Part shown: piece by piece, positions 48,501 through 60,921 of the stretch
Numbering within the stretch: position 1 is the first letter of the stretch
How the letters are laid out: every line of letters starts with the position of its first letter
Source of the DNA: Trichoplax adhaerens
Lineage: Eukaryota > Placozoa > Uniplacotomia > Trichoplacea > Trichoplacidae
Assembly (NCBI RefSeq): GCF_000150275.1
Contig: NW_002060946.1
Location: forward strand, 5,494,597-5,558,596
Direction: 5' to 3'
Length of the DNA: 64,000 bases
Translations under genes and position numbers: made by a program
The notes under the pieces: model-generated
What the model saw: only the letters and a program-made list of their open reading frames with translations
What the model was told of the DNA's origin: nothing
Database searches by the model: none

Positions 48501-51500
48501 TTCTAAATCGAATAAATCAACTGCAAGAAACAGTAATGGATAACCTGAATCAAACTTGAGGATGATGGAGAAAGATTTTTCTTCCTTGAAGTAGCTCTTG
48601 AAAGATTTTTCGACTATCTCGATCAAGTTATTCCTGCCCATTCTTCTTTCGATAGAATATAACTTGAAACACCGCCATTGCTATAATGATTCTTAATTCA
48701 TCGTTGTTATTTTAGTATTCTACTTACTGCATATCTTGAATAAGATCAATGATTAAAATTATTGCGATATTTTTTATATTTAGTATCTACTCAGAGGTAG
48801 TAGCAATACTTTTGATGGAATAATTTTTAGATTGGAATACGACTTTCCTTCATTAAACATTATATAAATTAGATTAAAGATTTGTTCGAGATTGCGTCAT
48901 AACAGATGTATCTGCTCTATTTTTTTAGGATCTTATACCGCAAACTTTATTGGATAATTATTTAGCTATGGTCAATCCGGAAGTAATAGAAAAAGTCGAT
49001 GTACAGCTGCCCTATTTTTGCGCTTATAACTTACCAGCAGTAACACTAGCTTTAGGTAGAAGATATTGGCACTATTTAAAACGTGTCTACGCTTCCTTGG
49101 CAATTAATCCACAGGTATGATTCCTCCCTTTTCTACTTTTTACTGTGTATTAATCTTTGCAAAATTGAAGCATTTCTAGTGGAAAGAATATATTTTCTGC
49201 ATCAAATCTATAGTTAAAGTGGCCAAAAATCTACATGTAGTTTCCACCATCTTATTTCTCATGAAAAGTGCCCATTTATAAAATCATTTATTAAGATGAC
49301 GGAAATCTCCATTTCGTATGCAGCGTAATATTGCTTTCAAATTTATTTTGACGATTTCTAATGGAAAGAATCCGTTCATAAATCTTTCCTCAAGATAGCG
49401 AAAAATATTCATTTCATTTCCTTAATAGTATTTCTACAAAATTATTATTTGATCATTTTAACAAAAAGAGTACGTTCATACAATTATTCATCAAGATGTA
49501 GCAAATGTAAATTTAGTTTGTAAAGTAATGTTGACTTGAAATTTATTTTTAAAGGTGAAAGTTCGGCGTACTTTAGCTCATTCCTTTATCGATATGGCAT
49601 TAATACTTGGAATGGATATTACTACAAAAGATTTAGTGCCCGTATTCCATGAATTTATGCAAGACAGTAAAGAAGAGGTTGCAATATTTTTTCGTATATA
49701 CTCTATAATCTTAATTCTATTAGCTCATCCATCGATTTTTAATTAACTCTTATACTAGGTTCGAATGGGCATTTTAAAACATCTGCATCAATTTATTCAA
49801 GTAAGACAGTGGGAAATGAAACATTGTCAATATTGTAGTCTGCTATTTTCCTAAAAATCAATTCATTCCTATCCTTTTATAGCTACTGCCTTACCAAATT
49901 CAAATTCAATATCTTCCATTATTGAAAGAGTTTATCCCTTCTTATTCCAGCTCTAACTGGAGGATGAGATTTGATTATATCCAGTATGCACTTATCCGAC
50001 ATGATCATACTTCATTTCTTCTGGACACTGTTTAAGATATCATCTTAACCCTCATTTTACCTATTTATGATTATACTACATTAGGCAACTTATTTTACTA
50101 TCAGAAATCTATCCTCCTGCAGAATTGTACACCTTTTTTTGCCCTGTAGCTTTAAATTTAGCTGCTGATTCGGTAGCAAGTGTTCGCAAGAAAGCAAATG
50201 TATTGGTTAGTTTAAAATAGATTAAAATAAAAAATCAATCTTGAATTCGCTAATCAAGTAATTTATGATCCTTTCTGGTCAATGATTGATATTTTAGATT
50301 TGCGATTTGATGAAGCGATTTCGAGAATTTTCAGATCTTACACTATGGGATAGTTTTTGCCAGGAGATTGTTACTATATTTTCAAATCATCCACACTGGT
50401 TACGACGCCAAGAGTAAGTTACTTTAAAATTTCCTATGGTATATTTGGTTAGAGTTGTAATAGACATGTAGAATGCTGATTACTATTTAAGAGTAAAGAA
50501 TCTTTCTGCTATTATTACGGTTCTTATTCTAATAAGGAAAATATTTTTTGGCTTTTCTTGGAGTATTTCGATAATTCCTAGGCAGAATGCTGTTACGATA
50601 TTAATTTTATTTCCATTAGCAATATTTCATGCTTGTAAAAGTACATTTATAAAACACAATGTTATTAATTACAAGAAAAATTTGGTAGAAAGTATCGTTT
50701 TTAGTCCTAGGTAGAATTTCGTTAAAATATTAACTTTACTTCCTTTACCAACATTTCAACGCCATTCATTGTAATATAAAATATTATGTTATTAATTACA
50801 AGAAGAATTAAGTAGATAGTATGGTTCTTACTCCTAGGCGAATTCGGCTATGATATTAACTTTATTTCTCTCACTAGCATTTCAACGCCGTAAAAGTACA
50901 TTTCTAAAAGACTATTTTATCAGTTACAAGAAGAATTCGGTAGAAAGCATCGTTTCTAGTCCTAGGCAGAATTCTGATACAATATCAACTACATTTCCGT
51001 CAATAATTTTTTAACGGCATAAAAGTACTCTTATAAACACTATGCTACTAATTGCACGAAGAATTGAGTAGAATGCATCATTTTAGCTTATTCAAGTGTA
51101 ACCATTCTAATAGGCAGTAGACTAACTTATATTGAAGGTTTTCTATGTCAATATAGCTGTCATGAGTTAACTTTACTATTCTCAAATATATTCTAGGTAT
51201 ACCCACTTATGTCAAAGTTTACTTGAAAATCAAAGTGAAACTCCTGAAGATTTTGCAGTTCGTTTTCTGCCCAGCCTACTTGAATTGGCCACTGATAAAG
51301 TACCCAATGTGCGGCTTGGAGTTGCAAGAACATTAAGCCAAACAATATCCAAGATTGGTAAAGCTTTCTTTCATGATATTACTCTTTGCTTATTGCATAA
51401 TTTTAATCCTATAGTCTAGTAAAACATCATAGCTTAAAGTAATATCAATAGTTTCATTTTTCAAATCAAATTAAGAAGTGAAACAAATCTATCCACTGAT

Positions 51501-52125
51501 AGGAAGCTTTTAAAGTGTTATTTCGTAGTAATTACAAAATCAAACTAAGAAATAAAGCAAATCTATCCAGGGATCATTTTGATTGCAGTGCTCTAATGAT
51601 AAAATGTACAATTTCTTGCAGATTTTTACCTCTATCCTTCAGAGCAGGATTCATTTAATCAAAGTAAATTAACATCAACTCTTGCAAACTTAGCTAACGA
51701 TCCAGATCCTGATGTGCAATATTATGCTACTGTATTTCTCCATGTAAGCTCAACTAGTGATTGATTGATAAACACGGTGGCCTCATGGCTAAATTATTAA
51801 TGAATTATTATTAACTTTCCTATTTCTAGTGATTACTAATCGGGCAAAGGAGGAAAATTTAAGTATTATATATCATATAATACCTAGTAAAACTTAAAAT
51901 TTACAGGAACCTATTTACGATATTGTTAAAGTCAATGATGTGCTCCATACTCATAAATTTTATATCAAACAACCGAATAATATCATTATCCGGCCACCTT
52001 ATCCACCTAATTGTCATATTTTACTCACTTCAAATCAACTAAGCCTTAATATAATGTATTGCCACAAAGTTTGCAAACTTAATCCGACTAATTTCTTAAT
52101 CACTTCCATTTATTGTGTGATTTAA
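39539..52125 (+). CDS. PPP4R1: PPP4R1, HEAT-repeat regulatory subunit of protein phosphatase 4
   Basis: Twenty-one exons: 39539-39644, 43769-43844, 44751-44863, 46112-46251, 46336-46396, 46484-46569, 46748-46918, 47041-47091, 47172-47279, 47349-47512, 48045-48249, 48392-48490, 48929-49114, 49555-49677, 49759-49800, 49883-49983, 50085-50205, 50298-50413, 51197-51357, 51622-51743, 51907-52125; 2571 nt, 856 aa (human 950). The N-terminal HEAT block (LRAEMMEQIPQVA, RSILPRFEQLCKD, DEIWGVRKACADN) and C-terminal block (YNLPAVTLALGRRYW, KVRRTLAHSFIDMALILG, VRMGILKHLHQF) match the family; a variable Ser/Asn-rich linker lies between. It binds and targets PP4 catalytic subunit. Exon 1 is placed by phase (G plus AT) and has no homology of its own, so it is the least sure; the last exon's tail is also unmatched. 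Confidence 0.9.
40000..42350. repeat. Degenerate tandem repeats filling PPP4R1 intron 1
   Basis: Between about 40000 and 41200 a unit of roughly 160-215 bp recurs, anchored on GTTGATCTA then AAATTTGCCTA or AAATTTGTCT. From about 41260 to 41640 it is replaced by a shorter 60-70-bp unit (TTTAATGGGTAATAAGATTCTCGATTCGTAGATCGATCG) in about six copies. No coding signal apart from the frame at 42461. Confidence 0.65.
42461..42598 (+). other. Exon-like 45-aa frame inside PPP4R1 intron 1
   Basis: A CAG acceptor (42451-42453) precedes an ATG frame of 45 codons, MDPQLQTDENFAILSNAA then KDLFRSYISRL. The helix with FRSYI..R faintly resembles the N-terminal BH4 region of BAK/BOK proteins. No BH3 or BH1 exon was found in the rest of the intron, so this may be a decayed or chance frame. 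Confidence 0.2.
44320..44583. repeat. 116-bp direct duplication in PPP4R1 intron 2
   Basis: Copies at about 44320-44435 and 44468-44583 are nearly identical (CATCGTAGCCTTCAGTTATG, TTTTCAACTCCATGGAAGAC), showing a recent event compared with the other arrays here. Confidence 0.85.
49160..49540. repeat. Degenerate tandem repeat in PPP4R1 intron 13
   Basis: GGAAAGAATA/CCGTTCATAAATC, TCAAGATAGCGAAAAAT and TTCATTTCC-like phrases recur about three times between 49179 and 49540. Copies are diverged. Confidence 0.5.
50452..51090. repeat. 128-bp tandem array in PPP4R1 intron 18
   Basis: The anchor CCTAGGCAGAATTC and variants occurs at about 50580, 50709, 50836 and 50964, a period of 127-129 bases, with shared TTACAAGAAGAATT and GGTAGAAAG.ATCGTTT text. 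A more diverged first copy starts near 50452. Confidence 0.85.
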
Positions 52126-52843
52126 AAAAAAATGCTTACTCTGGATGTTATAATAATAATATTTATTACTATATGGGATAATTCACTGAAAATATGTAAT
52201 ATATATGCCTATACTAAAGGTATAATCTCGCATTTTACTCGTTATTTTAATCAGAATGATCAAAGTGTTGTGTAATCCAATATGTAATATACTCGTACAT
52301 TCAGTATATATATATATCTACTTTTCATCTATCCATACAGTATATATATACAAAATAATTTATACTCATTCTATTGTAATAATAACGGAAAAAATAGAGG
52401 AAATATTTCTGTATCTTATTGTTATATGTAATCCAAAATGATACCAATCATCACTGAAAGATTAAAGTAGTCAAAGTTAGATCTGCGCTTGATTTACAAT
52501 TATAGATATCGATCTTTCAATAGGAATTAATTTTTACCCAATATTTTTTACAGTATACAATTGGTAGAAATTTCAATATTAAAAAAGTTACCGTTCCAGC
52601 ACTATATAAAATTATCAACTTTATACACATCTCTTAATGCTAAGATCTCCTACATTATAAAAGAATTCTTAGAGTCATCCTTAAGATCTTATTGTACACT
52701 AAGCAGATCTATGATAAAGCATAATTTAATTAATCATTTACATTACATGTACGGTACTATTGCACTGACTAAAATCAAACATATACAGTAATAGTTAACA
52801 TACGAGCCTATTGTTATTATTTTAATAGCAAACTCGTTGTTCT
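52126..52843. other. Convergent 3' flank of PPP4R1 and ATP9
   Basis: AT-rich sequence with short TATATA runs near 52300-52345 and no coding similarity. It should hold both 3' UTRs. Confidence 0.6.
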
Positions 52844-55800
52844 TTAGGTTAACTTAGCATAACTCGGTGGTGCAAACCTCCTTCGTAAAAATTTTAATAT
52901 ATACAATGGCACACAGCTAATAATTGTTAATACAACTACTTTCCACAAAAAATTGAAGGATGTTATAAAGTTCAGATCAAAGTAATTGCGTAATAACAAC
53001 ATAGAACAAAAGTATAAAGCCAAGCTAAATATTTCCGATACTATCACTACCCAATGCCAGGTACGTATTGTCAAAGCGACCATGAGCAACTCGGTCAATA
53101 TAAGTGCAGTGAAAGAGATTGATACTATATGAGCAAATTCAGACTCAAATAGTAATAATGCACCGCACATAATTGTTCCACCTTGGTAAATACTAATCAA
53201 GATCCATATAAAAAAAGTTTTATAAGATAAAGAACGTCCTTTAGATAGGTCTTTATATAATTCCGGATAAGTCATTGCAATTTCAGCAGAAACATCAACA
53301 TCTAAAACTAAAGAAAATACTGGAGCCATGGTATATATTGTTGCATAGCCAACCATGAGAAAGCCTTGATAAAGCGCAACCGATGAGAAATAGAATATAG
53401 ACGAGAAGACAGCTTGCATGACAGATATTATTAGACCTCGATGGATAACAAATTGGCTTAATGATGCTGTTCGTTTATAACTATTTCTACCATGCCATAG
53501 CAATAACCGCCCTATATATTTAAATTGCGTTATAGAAAAATCCGACGCTAGCGATGCTTGCTTACCTTCTTTTCCAACAATCCCAATACCAACATCCGCC
53601 ACTTGTATCATACTGACATCATTTCCTCCGTCTCCAATAGCGCATGTTTGTTGTTGCGTATGTTTCTTAATCAGTCGTACAATATTTGCTTTTTGAGTTG
53701 GTGAACATCGACAGCAAATTACCGCTGAACATTGACAAGCTACTTCCATAAATTCATGCTCAAAATATCGCAAGCAAACATCTAGCGTATCACCGCGTAT
53801 AATTAATGCACAATCATTTTTCCTTCTAAAGGTATTCAGTTCTATTCTTACTTCAGGCCGATTATTAACTTGCTTAAAAGTATGAATTGCTTGATTTCTA
53901 GATATTAATCGTGCGCTTACACCAATACATGCTGCAGTTTCCATCTTATCACCTGTTAACATCCATACTTTAATGCCAGCATTCCTTACCAACTCTAAAG
54001 TCGGTCGAACATCAACTTGCAATGTATCTTCTACACCAGTCAAGCATAATAGTTTCATATCTTTTTCTAGTCTCTCGATAACAGCGCTCACTTTCGCCGC
54101 TCTTTCATTAACGCTTAACTTTGCTTGAGAATAGCGTGCATCAAAATCATTATATAATTCTTGTGTAAGAATTCTTTTCGCTACAACTAGCGTTCGAAGT
54201 CCTTCTCTTGCCATGTTGCCACATTCCTCTTCTAACCAATCATTGTATTGCACTATATTTGACATAACAGCATCAGCACCTTTCATCAGGAAAAAGATTT
54301 CATTACTGGTGTGATCTTTCAGAATTATTCCCATTCGTTTTCTCTCCGATGTGAAGGGAAACAATTGCAGTATACTGTATCTCAAAATTTGTCCATTAGG
54401 CAGTCTCAAGCATATTGTAGAAAGATCTCGTTTCACTAGCGTAATCCCTACTGATTCTGTCCATTTGACAAGAGCAATCTAAATTATGTAAGAAAGTCTA
54501 ATTAATATGCTATGCAACATGAATATTTCAAGAAACAAATTTGATACCTCATCTGGACTTGACGCTTGATAATCGATTCTGTTGTCGTCAGCGCTAAGAG
54601 AAACTTCAATATCGACGTCATCACTAGAAATGCTGTCATCGTCGACAACGTTATCGAAACTTTTAGCGATTACAGGTGTAACGTTGTGACATAGAGCGAT
54701 CGCTAAGATCGCTTCATGAGCTTGTTCTAACGGCTGATTTCTCATCTATAAATAAAATTTATATTCAATTTTACAAACAAAGTTTTGAAAAAAATTTATT
54801 AAATTGTATCCTATTCGAACCCTAGATCGTCTCGAGAGGCCACTACCATTGTCACTATCGGAAGCCGAAGATATGTATAGGCTACGTAAGTATTCTTTGA
54901 TCTATGCAACCCATCAAAATTAGTTCGCTTAACTAACGCATAATTTTCTAGGGTAGCATGAAAGAACAGATTACCTCTTCCATGCTCTCTATACCAAATG
55001 ATACATTGCCTGTGTGTAGGCGTTTAAAAACCTAATCCAATCATAAGTTTCCTGCGTCAGAAAGGCATCTCAGGCTTACAATTTATGCTATCAGCATCCT
55101 TACCATCTCATTTTGTGTTAGTGTTCCCGTTTTGTCGGATAGGATGTAACCTACTCTACCAAGCTCTTCAGGAATTGTACTACTGCGAACGACTGTTCCA
55201 GGAATCTCTTTATCAGAATTGATCATCCAAGAATAGACAATTTTGCCCATGTCCAAATTTACTCTTAGGCTAATTCATTTAAGAGAAAAAATTCAGAATA
55301 ACACGTTTGAGTTACAGATAGAATTCCAATCTCGCTGTAATCAATGGCCAAATTGCAATGATTAAATCTAAATCGTCAACTTGGGTATAATGGACATGTA
55401 CCTTATAGGGATGATTGAAGAAAATAGTAAAATAAATCTAAAAAAGTAACGATACCATGGTCCTTGAAAGCCCTTAAGAAAATAAGTTATATGGTTAATG
55501 TATTGACTTGATCAATTCTAGGTGTAAATAATAGTAAAGCCATGAAACTGACCTTCAAGCTTACGAGCAAAAGTGCTAAACTAATAGTAGCCATAAATAG
55601 TACTTTGGTTAGTTGATTAATTTCGATATCGATTAATCCAATCTAGAATGTATAACCATAAAAAAGTATCTGGGTTACTTGAAACAATGGTAGATTTAAC
55701 TATGATAGAGATGGTACCTTTGTTGGGGGACTAGATGCATTCATTGAACTTCTAGTTTCAAGTCCTGTGTAAATGACAATCCCTACAATAGGACCTACAG

Positions 55801-58800
55801 AAACACAGATTAAAAATGTTAGAATTAACGAATTAAAAGGTTTAATCATATGGAGTTACCTGATGCAACAACTGTATTGGCCCATATTGTATTTTCGATA
55901 CTTAGAGGCTCTTGAATTTCGTTATCACTCTAATATTAGTACGAAAATGTCTTTCTTAAAATATAGTAATATTATAGAAAGGAATAGGACAATCTTGGTA
56001 TTTCTGTTAACCTCATTAAAAGTTCCTACAAAGTCATAGATATCCATTCGAGGTTTTTCTGCATAAATCGAGGCGTTTATTGAAAATAATTCCTAAAAAA
56101 TTAATAACAGAGGGATGATATTACTGATGAACCCATAGCTTAGACAATAAAAATAATTTCTATACCCTATTCGAGCGAAGTTGTTGACATGTTCCCACGG
56201 CTAATCTTAATTTCCAATCTGTTTCCCCATCGAGTTGATCAGTACGTATAAAGCATGCACCTATATCCCATAGTTAATAGGAATGTGGGTATAATTTATC
56301 GTTTTTAGTAAAAATAGCAGTTTCCATCTTTTCTAATTACTGTAGCTACCTCCTTTTTCGGTTGTCTGCAATAAAACCATATCAGCGGGTACTCGTTGAT
56401 TCTAGACAGTACGTAAACAGAGTATTTAAATAAGTGCAGGGTTAGACTACTAGGTTGCATGATATCAATATCATATTCAGTTTAACGAATTGCCGCTACA
56501 TCAGGTATTTCGTATTTTACAATAATCTACTCAACTATCATAATCCTAAGCTTACTTTATCAATCATGATAATGTCGCCAACAACGATTTCACTGCACAT
56601 AACGGGTTGAGTCCCTATATTGACAATAAAGAGATTTACATTATTGTATTAACGTAGTAACATTGGTAAACGATCATAGGAAATTCATACCTCTTCTTGT
56701 TAGTTTCTTATATGATTGATTATTGATTTCACGATCTCTTCGATATCTTTTAAAGTCATCGAAAGCTTCACGGCACATTGTAACAAATAATACAAAGGTC
56801 TATGGAGGATATATTTTAAATTGTTATTATAAAAAAGTCTTCTAGCAGCATAATTGTAATTTTTGTACAAGTGTAAATAGATAAATATAGTATTTACTGT
56901 GTAATATGATATAAGATCTATCTATTATGTAATGCCGCACGAAAGCATATTTAAACTTATGTAGAATAAAATAAGTTATCTACAGTAATGTAAAGAATAT
57001 AATAATATCAAGAGAATAGCATGATTACATCAGTGAAGCAATAACTGTCGAATACTATCTGCGGTTATTCATTGCTACTATTACTTACCAATGGTCCCCA
57101 ATAAGTATACAAATAGCCAATTTTTAAATCTGGAATAAATTGTGATAGTGCTACCATCAAGAAATAAAAATTGAGGAAGAATCTGAATTGTTCATATAAT
57201 ACCTATTCAAAAATAGAAAGTTGAAAACTATGGTTATCGAAGTTCTATTGCATACGCATAATAGCGTGTAAGATACGGCTATCATTCCAATATTCCGTAT
57301 TGCACATTCGATATAGCAATATAATATTTCTATTTTGGGCAGTATACGTGTTGCAATTTATTATTGTAATCTAAGATTGAAATACAAATATAAATTCATT
57401 AAATGATATAAATCCAGTTAGTAACCGCATCTATTATATATTATAATATATACATGCTGTATACTGTATCATATACATAAATCAATTAACAATAAAGTGT
57501 GTCCATTATTTGTATGTTATACATACACAAGGAAGGAAAGTAAATACGGAATATTTTTGATTTCGAGTGATATTTGGAGGATAATCCGCTTGAATCTAGA
57601 GAATATTGAATTATAAGATGGTTTTAAGTAAATTTTAATTTTTTAATTCATGCTACTTTTTATTTTCTTGGATATAATGTGTAAATGTATAAAAAGTATT
57701 GCATTAGAAAGTGATGCCAATCGATCCAAATCACTCAATCACAAGTATATTATCTTACCACTTGGCCGATCTGTATATTTCGTGAATGATATTCTTTTTC
57801 TTCTTTACAAATATTACGTATCTTTGTACAGCATCTAAAGATTGACAAGTCTTATGAATAAGAGAGAAGCTTGACAGTGACATTTAGCCTAGCGTATCAG
57901 GAATTGCCTATACTGTAGTAGTAGGATAATTGATCATGAAATCATTTGTGTTCTAAACTATGGTACGATAATTAATGAATAAAAATATGTAGACATAAAC
58001 AGGTAGACGATAATGTATATAGTTTTCTACCTTTATCATGTGACGTAACTGTATGAGCATTGACTATATTAAAATCGCTATGAAGAGCAGATCAAATTAC
58101 TGCACGTACGCATGTCTACCATAATTACTTACACGGTGAATGATTCATAATAATTAATTATAATGTACAATGTAGAGGAATAACACGCGTATCAAAGTAG
58201 AGTATTGGCTTAATTTATCATTGCATTCATCCGGACTACATGAGTTGTATCAGTTGTTTAAGAAAGTATGTTAATGGTGTCCTTATGTCGCATGGTTACT
58301 TTTCGAACAATACGCTTTGGATGCAATGCACGGTAATTATGGGTTTGGAACAGATGCATCAATAATTAATAAAGGTCTTTCTTGAAAGGCATGGCAAAGT
58401 TGAATCTCAAGCTTTTGGATAAATAAAGCAATTGCTATTATGGTCATTATTTGAGAAGGAGAATGATTATCAGTTTTGATGAAGTGAAATTGATCGATGT
58501 TGTTATGGTACAGTACTACAAGCAGTTGTACATAAAAGTCGAAATTCATTCGCTATCATTTTTACAAATCATAAGAGCAAGCAAATCTCCATACTACGTT
58601 GCGATCTGGCGATCCATTATTGCATTATGTTGTAAAATTTAGAATATTACTTGAGTATATCCGTGTCCATACCGTCACGATGTTGTTGTGATTCTTTTGG
58701 CAATGCATGAGTTGGATGTTGTTTGAAAGCCTACTGCGACAACTGACGTAATTGTTCGCTGTCTACGCGTACAGTTTATGAAGCAGTGTTGATCAAGTTT

Positions 58801-59499
58801 ATTGGACATTGCTACTTTACTACAGTCAATTGTAAACGTACGAGTAATCGTGGATTAGAAAGAACGACTATAGTATAGGGTCTTTGGTCATGATTTCCCG
58901 ACGTTTAAACAGTTGCAACTTGTAAGACTGTACTGTAGACCGTGTCCAATCGACATGTCTAGATTGAATTTCTTCATCCAAGATGGTACAACGAAGTGTT
59001 AACAATGTTGCATTGAATGATGGCCACCACAATGAGATCATTTGACTGTGTACACGTTATCGTATTCTTCTATTGGTACCATTTATTGAGTCGATAAGGT
59101 AGAAAGATAGAAATTGAACTGGTGTAGTAATATCTGTGTAGACCTACTTTGATGTACAGTAGATTGTAATTCTCATGACTAGAGTTATTCATTAAACGCC
59201 ACCTATGCTACTATCAATGACTCCATTGAACAGCTTTCTTCTTACCTTGTGAAAGAGTCTGTCAGACAAGATGGCGAGAATAGATTGGCTAGTCGTGAAT
59301 TTCTTCTTCTACGATGAGCTTGTCGGTTACTATAAGCTGCAAAACCATCGTCCGTATATTCATCATCGGTCAAGGATGAGTAATCATCGGCAGTGGAATG
59401 ATCTCGAGTATCAATCAGTTTGGTCTTGGCCGATAATGCCGATTCGTTCTTGGCGTATTTAACATTATTCAATGCACGTAAAGGAATGGCAGTAGCCAT
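52844..59499 (-). CDS. ATP9B: ATP9/Neo1-class P4-ATPase
   Basis: Eighteen exons in transcript order: 59246-59499, 57759-57834, 57527-57595, 57089-57202, 56691-56799, 56556-56614, 56350-56401, 56166-56260, 56012-56092, 55860-55929, 55718-55794, 55553-55642, 55402-55472, 55104-55269, 54975-55031, 54821-54901, 54548-54745, 52844-54478; 3354 nt, 1117 aa (human ATP9B 1147). Landmarks: [15 protein letters not shown] (actuator), [12 protein letters not shown] (TM4), [12 protein letters not shown] with phosphorylated Asp near 451, [19 protein letters not shown] and [12 protein letters not shown]. The last exon alone carries most of the P domain and TM5-10. Start MATAIPLRA and the acidic N-terminus plus the CC..NIC cluster of exon 2 favour ATP9B over 9A. 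These flippase-like ATPases work in Golgi/endosomes without a CDC50 partner. Tail-to-tail with PPP4R1, divergent from GINS3. Confidence 0.95.
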
Positions 59500-59769
59500 A
59501 ACAACCACTCCGATCGAAATTGGCTCTGTTGATCCACTCTTTTCAACGATAAAGCGATGGAATATAGGCTTGATAGGCTAGGCAATAGGAAAATTAATCA
59601 AGTAGTAATGAATTGATGAAGTCTTTCCTCTTCGTTTGTGTTGATTAGTCGACTTCATCAACTTCTTGCCGACTTAAATATGGGTATATTTTGCTCTGTT
59701 GAAATCTATTGGAACACGAGTATTGTATTAAGCATAGAGTAGTCGTTATTATGCCTTGCTAACGGGGTT

Positions 59770-60245
59770 CATCGATTGATTGTCCTAGCCATTGACTCAG
59801 AGTACTATAGACTGTGCACGGTAGACTGTCGACTGTAGACTGTGCAGTATTGTACTGTAGTGAGGCTGACTCGTCCTTAGCGTCACACTGTACTATATGC
59901 GAAGCATTCATTGACAAAACGATTAATTGTCCTAGCCATTGACTCAGAGTACTATAGACTGTGCACGGTAGACTGTCGACTGTAGACTGTGTATAGTACT
60001 GTACAGTATTGTACTCAGTAGTGAGACTGACTCGTCCGTAGCGTCACAATGTACTGTACTGTATGTCTGTATGCGAAGCATTCACTGACAAAACGATTGA
60101 TTGTCCTAGCAATTGACTCAGAGTACTATAGACTGTGCACGGTAGACTGTCGACTGTACAGTATTGTACTGTACTGTAGTGAGACTGACTCGTCCGTAGT
60201 GTCACACTGTACTGTACTGTATGCGAAGCATTCACTGACAAACGA
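59770..60245. repeat. Three-copy tandem repeat, unit about 150-175 bp
   Basis: ATTGTCCTAGCCATTGACTC followed by AGAGTACTATAGACTGTGCA begins copies at about 59778, 59926 and 60100. Copies are almost identical and differ mainly in the number of internal GTACTGTA motifs, so slippage at these palindromes probably drives length change. Confidence 0.88.
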
Positions 60246-60417
60246 TCCATTTTTAGATCGATACGTACGGTACAGTATATGACGTAATGTTAGAATGTAG
60301 CGTGTGACGTGTGTGCGCTAGAGACCCTTAGTACAGGGTATTGTACAGTACTGTACGTTGAGTGAAGCTACAGTGCAGTACTGTACGCACAGAGTGTGCT
60401 GTACTGTAGCCAGTTGA

Positions 60418-60544
60418 ACTTGAGTCAGGGACTGCAGCTGCAGTACTAAAAGAAGAAAGAAAAGGAACTGCCAACGGTTGTTGACTCTACTCTTTTCTTT
60501 CCTCTTTTACTAGTACAGTCAGTACACGAGTCCCTGCTTGAGTC
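60418..60544. other. Long imperfect inverted repeat (hairpin)
   Basis: GTACTAAAAGAAGAAAGAAAAG at about 60443-60464 is reversed at 60492-60516 (CTTTTCTTTCCTCTTTTACT, with a small insertion), and AGGGACT at 60427-60433 pairs with AGTCCCT at 60529-60535. The loop is about 27 bases. Confidence 0.6.
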
Positions 60545-60921
60545 TTCACTATAGTATCCATGCGCGAAAACCATCAGCTAATGTACTGTACTGCAAGCTA
60601 GAAACAGGAGCGTAAGAAATGATTCCTGTATGGACATTGGACAGCGAATAAAAGTCACGTGGCAATTGCGTCACCAGAGCGGCAAACGCCAACAGTGTAG
60701 TGTACAGTTCTAGAGGGACTGTACAGCTGAAATAACCAGGTAAGAGAGTCAATCGACTAGTCTACACTAGCGCTTTTCAACACTGCTTACGGATGCTACA
60801 GACATTACAGACTCGACCGGACGGTAAACACTGGCTTCAAATCCAAAAGGCGCTCAAACGACTTCAATCGAAATCTTGATACAAGCGTAGACAGCTGCGA
60901 CAACTGGCCAAAACAGTCAAC

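Larger units (their letters stand above)
59500..60921. other. Divergent intergenic region between ATP9 and GINS3
   Basis: It holds a three-copy tandem repeat, dense GTAC/ACTGTAC palindromes and a long imperfect hairpin (60418-60544). Both promoters must lie here. No coding signal; frames on both strands come from the repeats. Confidence 0.6.

Noticed and set aside
54811-54825. GGTTCGAATAG, similar to a tRNA B box (minus strand)
   Set aside because: It is the splice donor region after ATP9 exon 16, and no tRNA fold or A box surrounds it.
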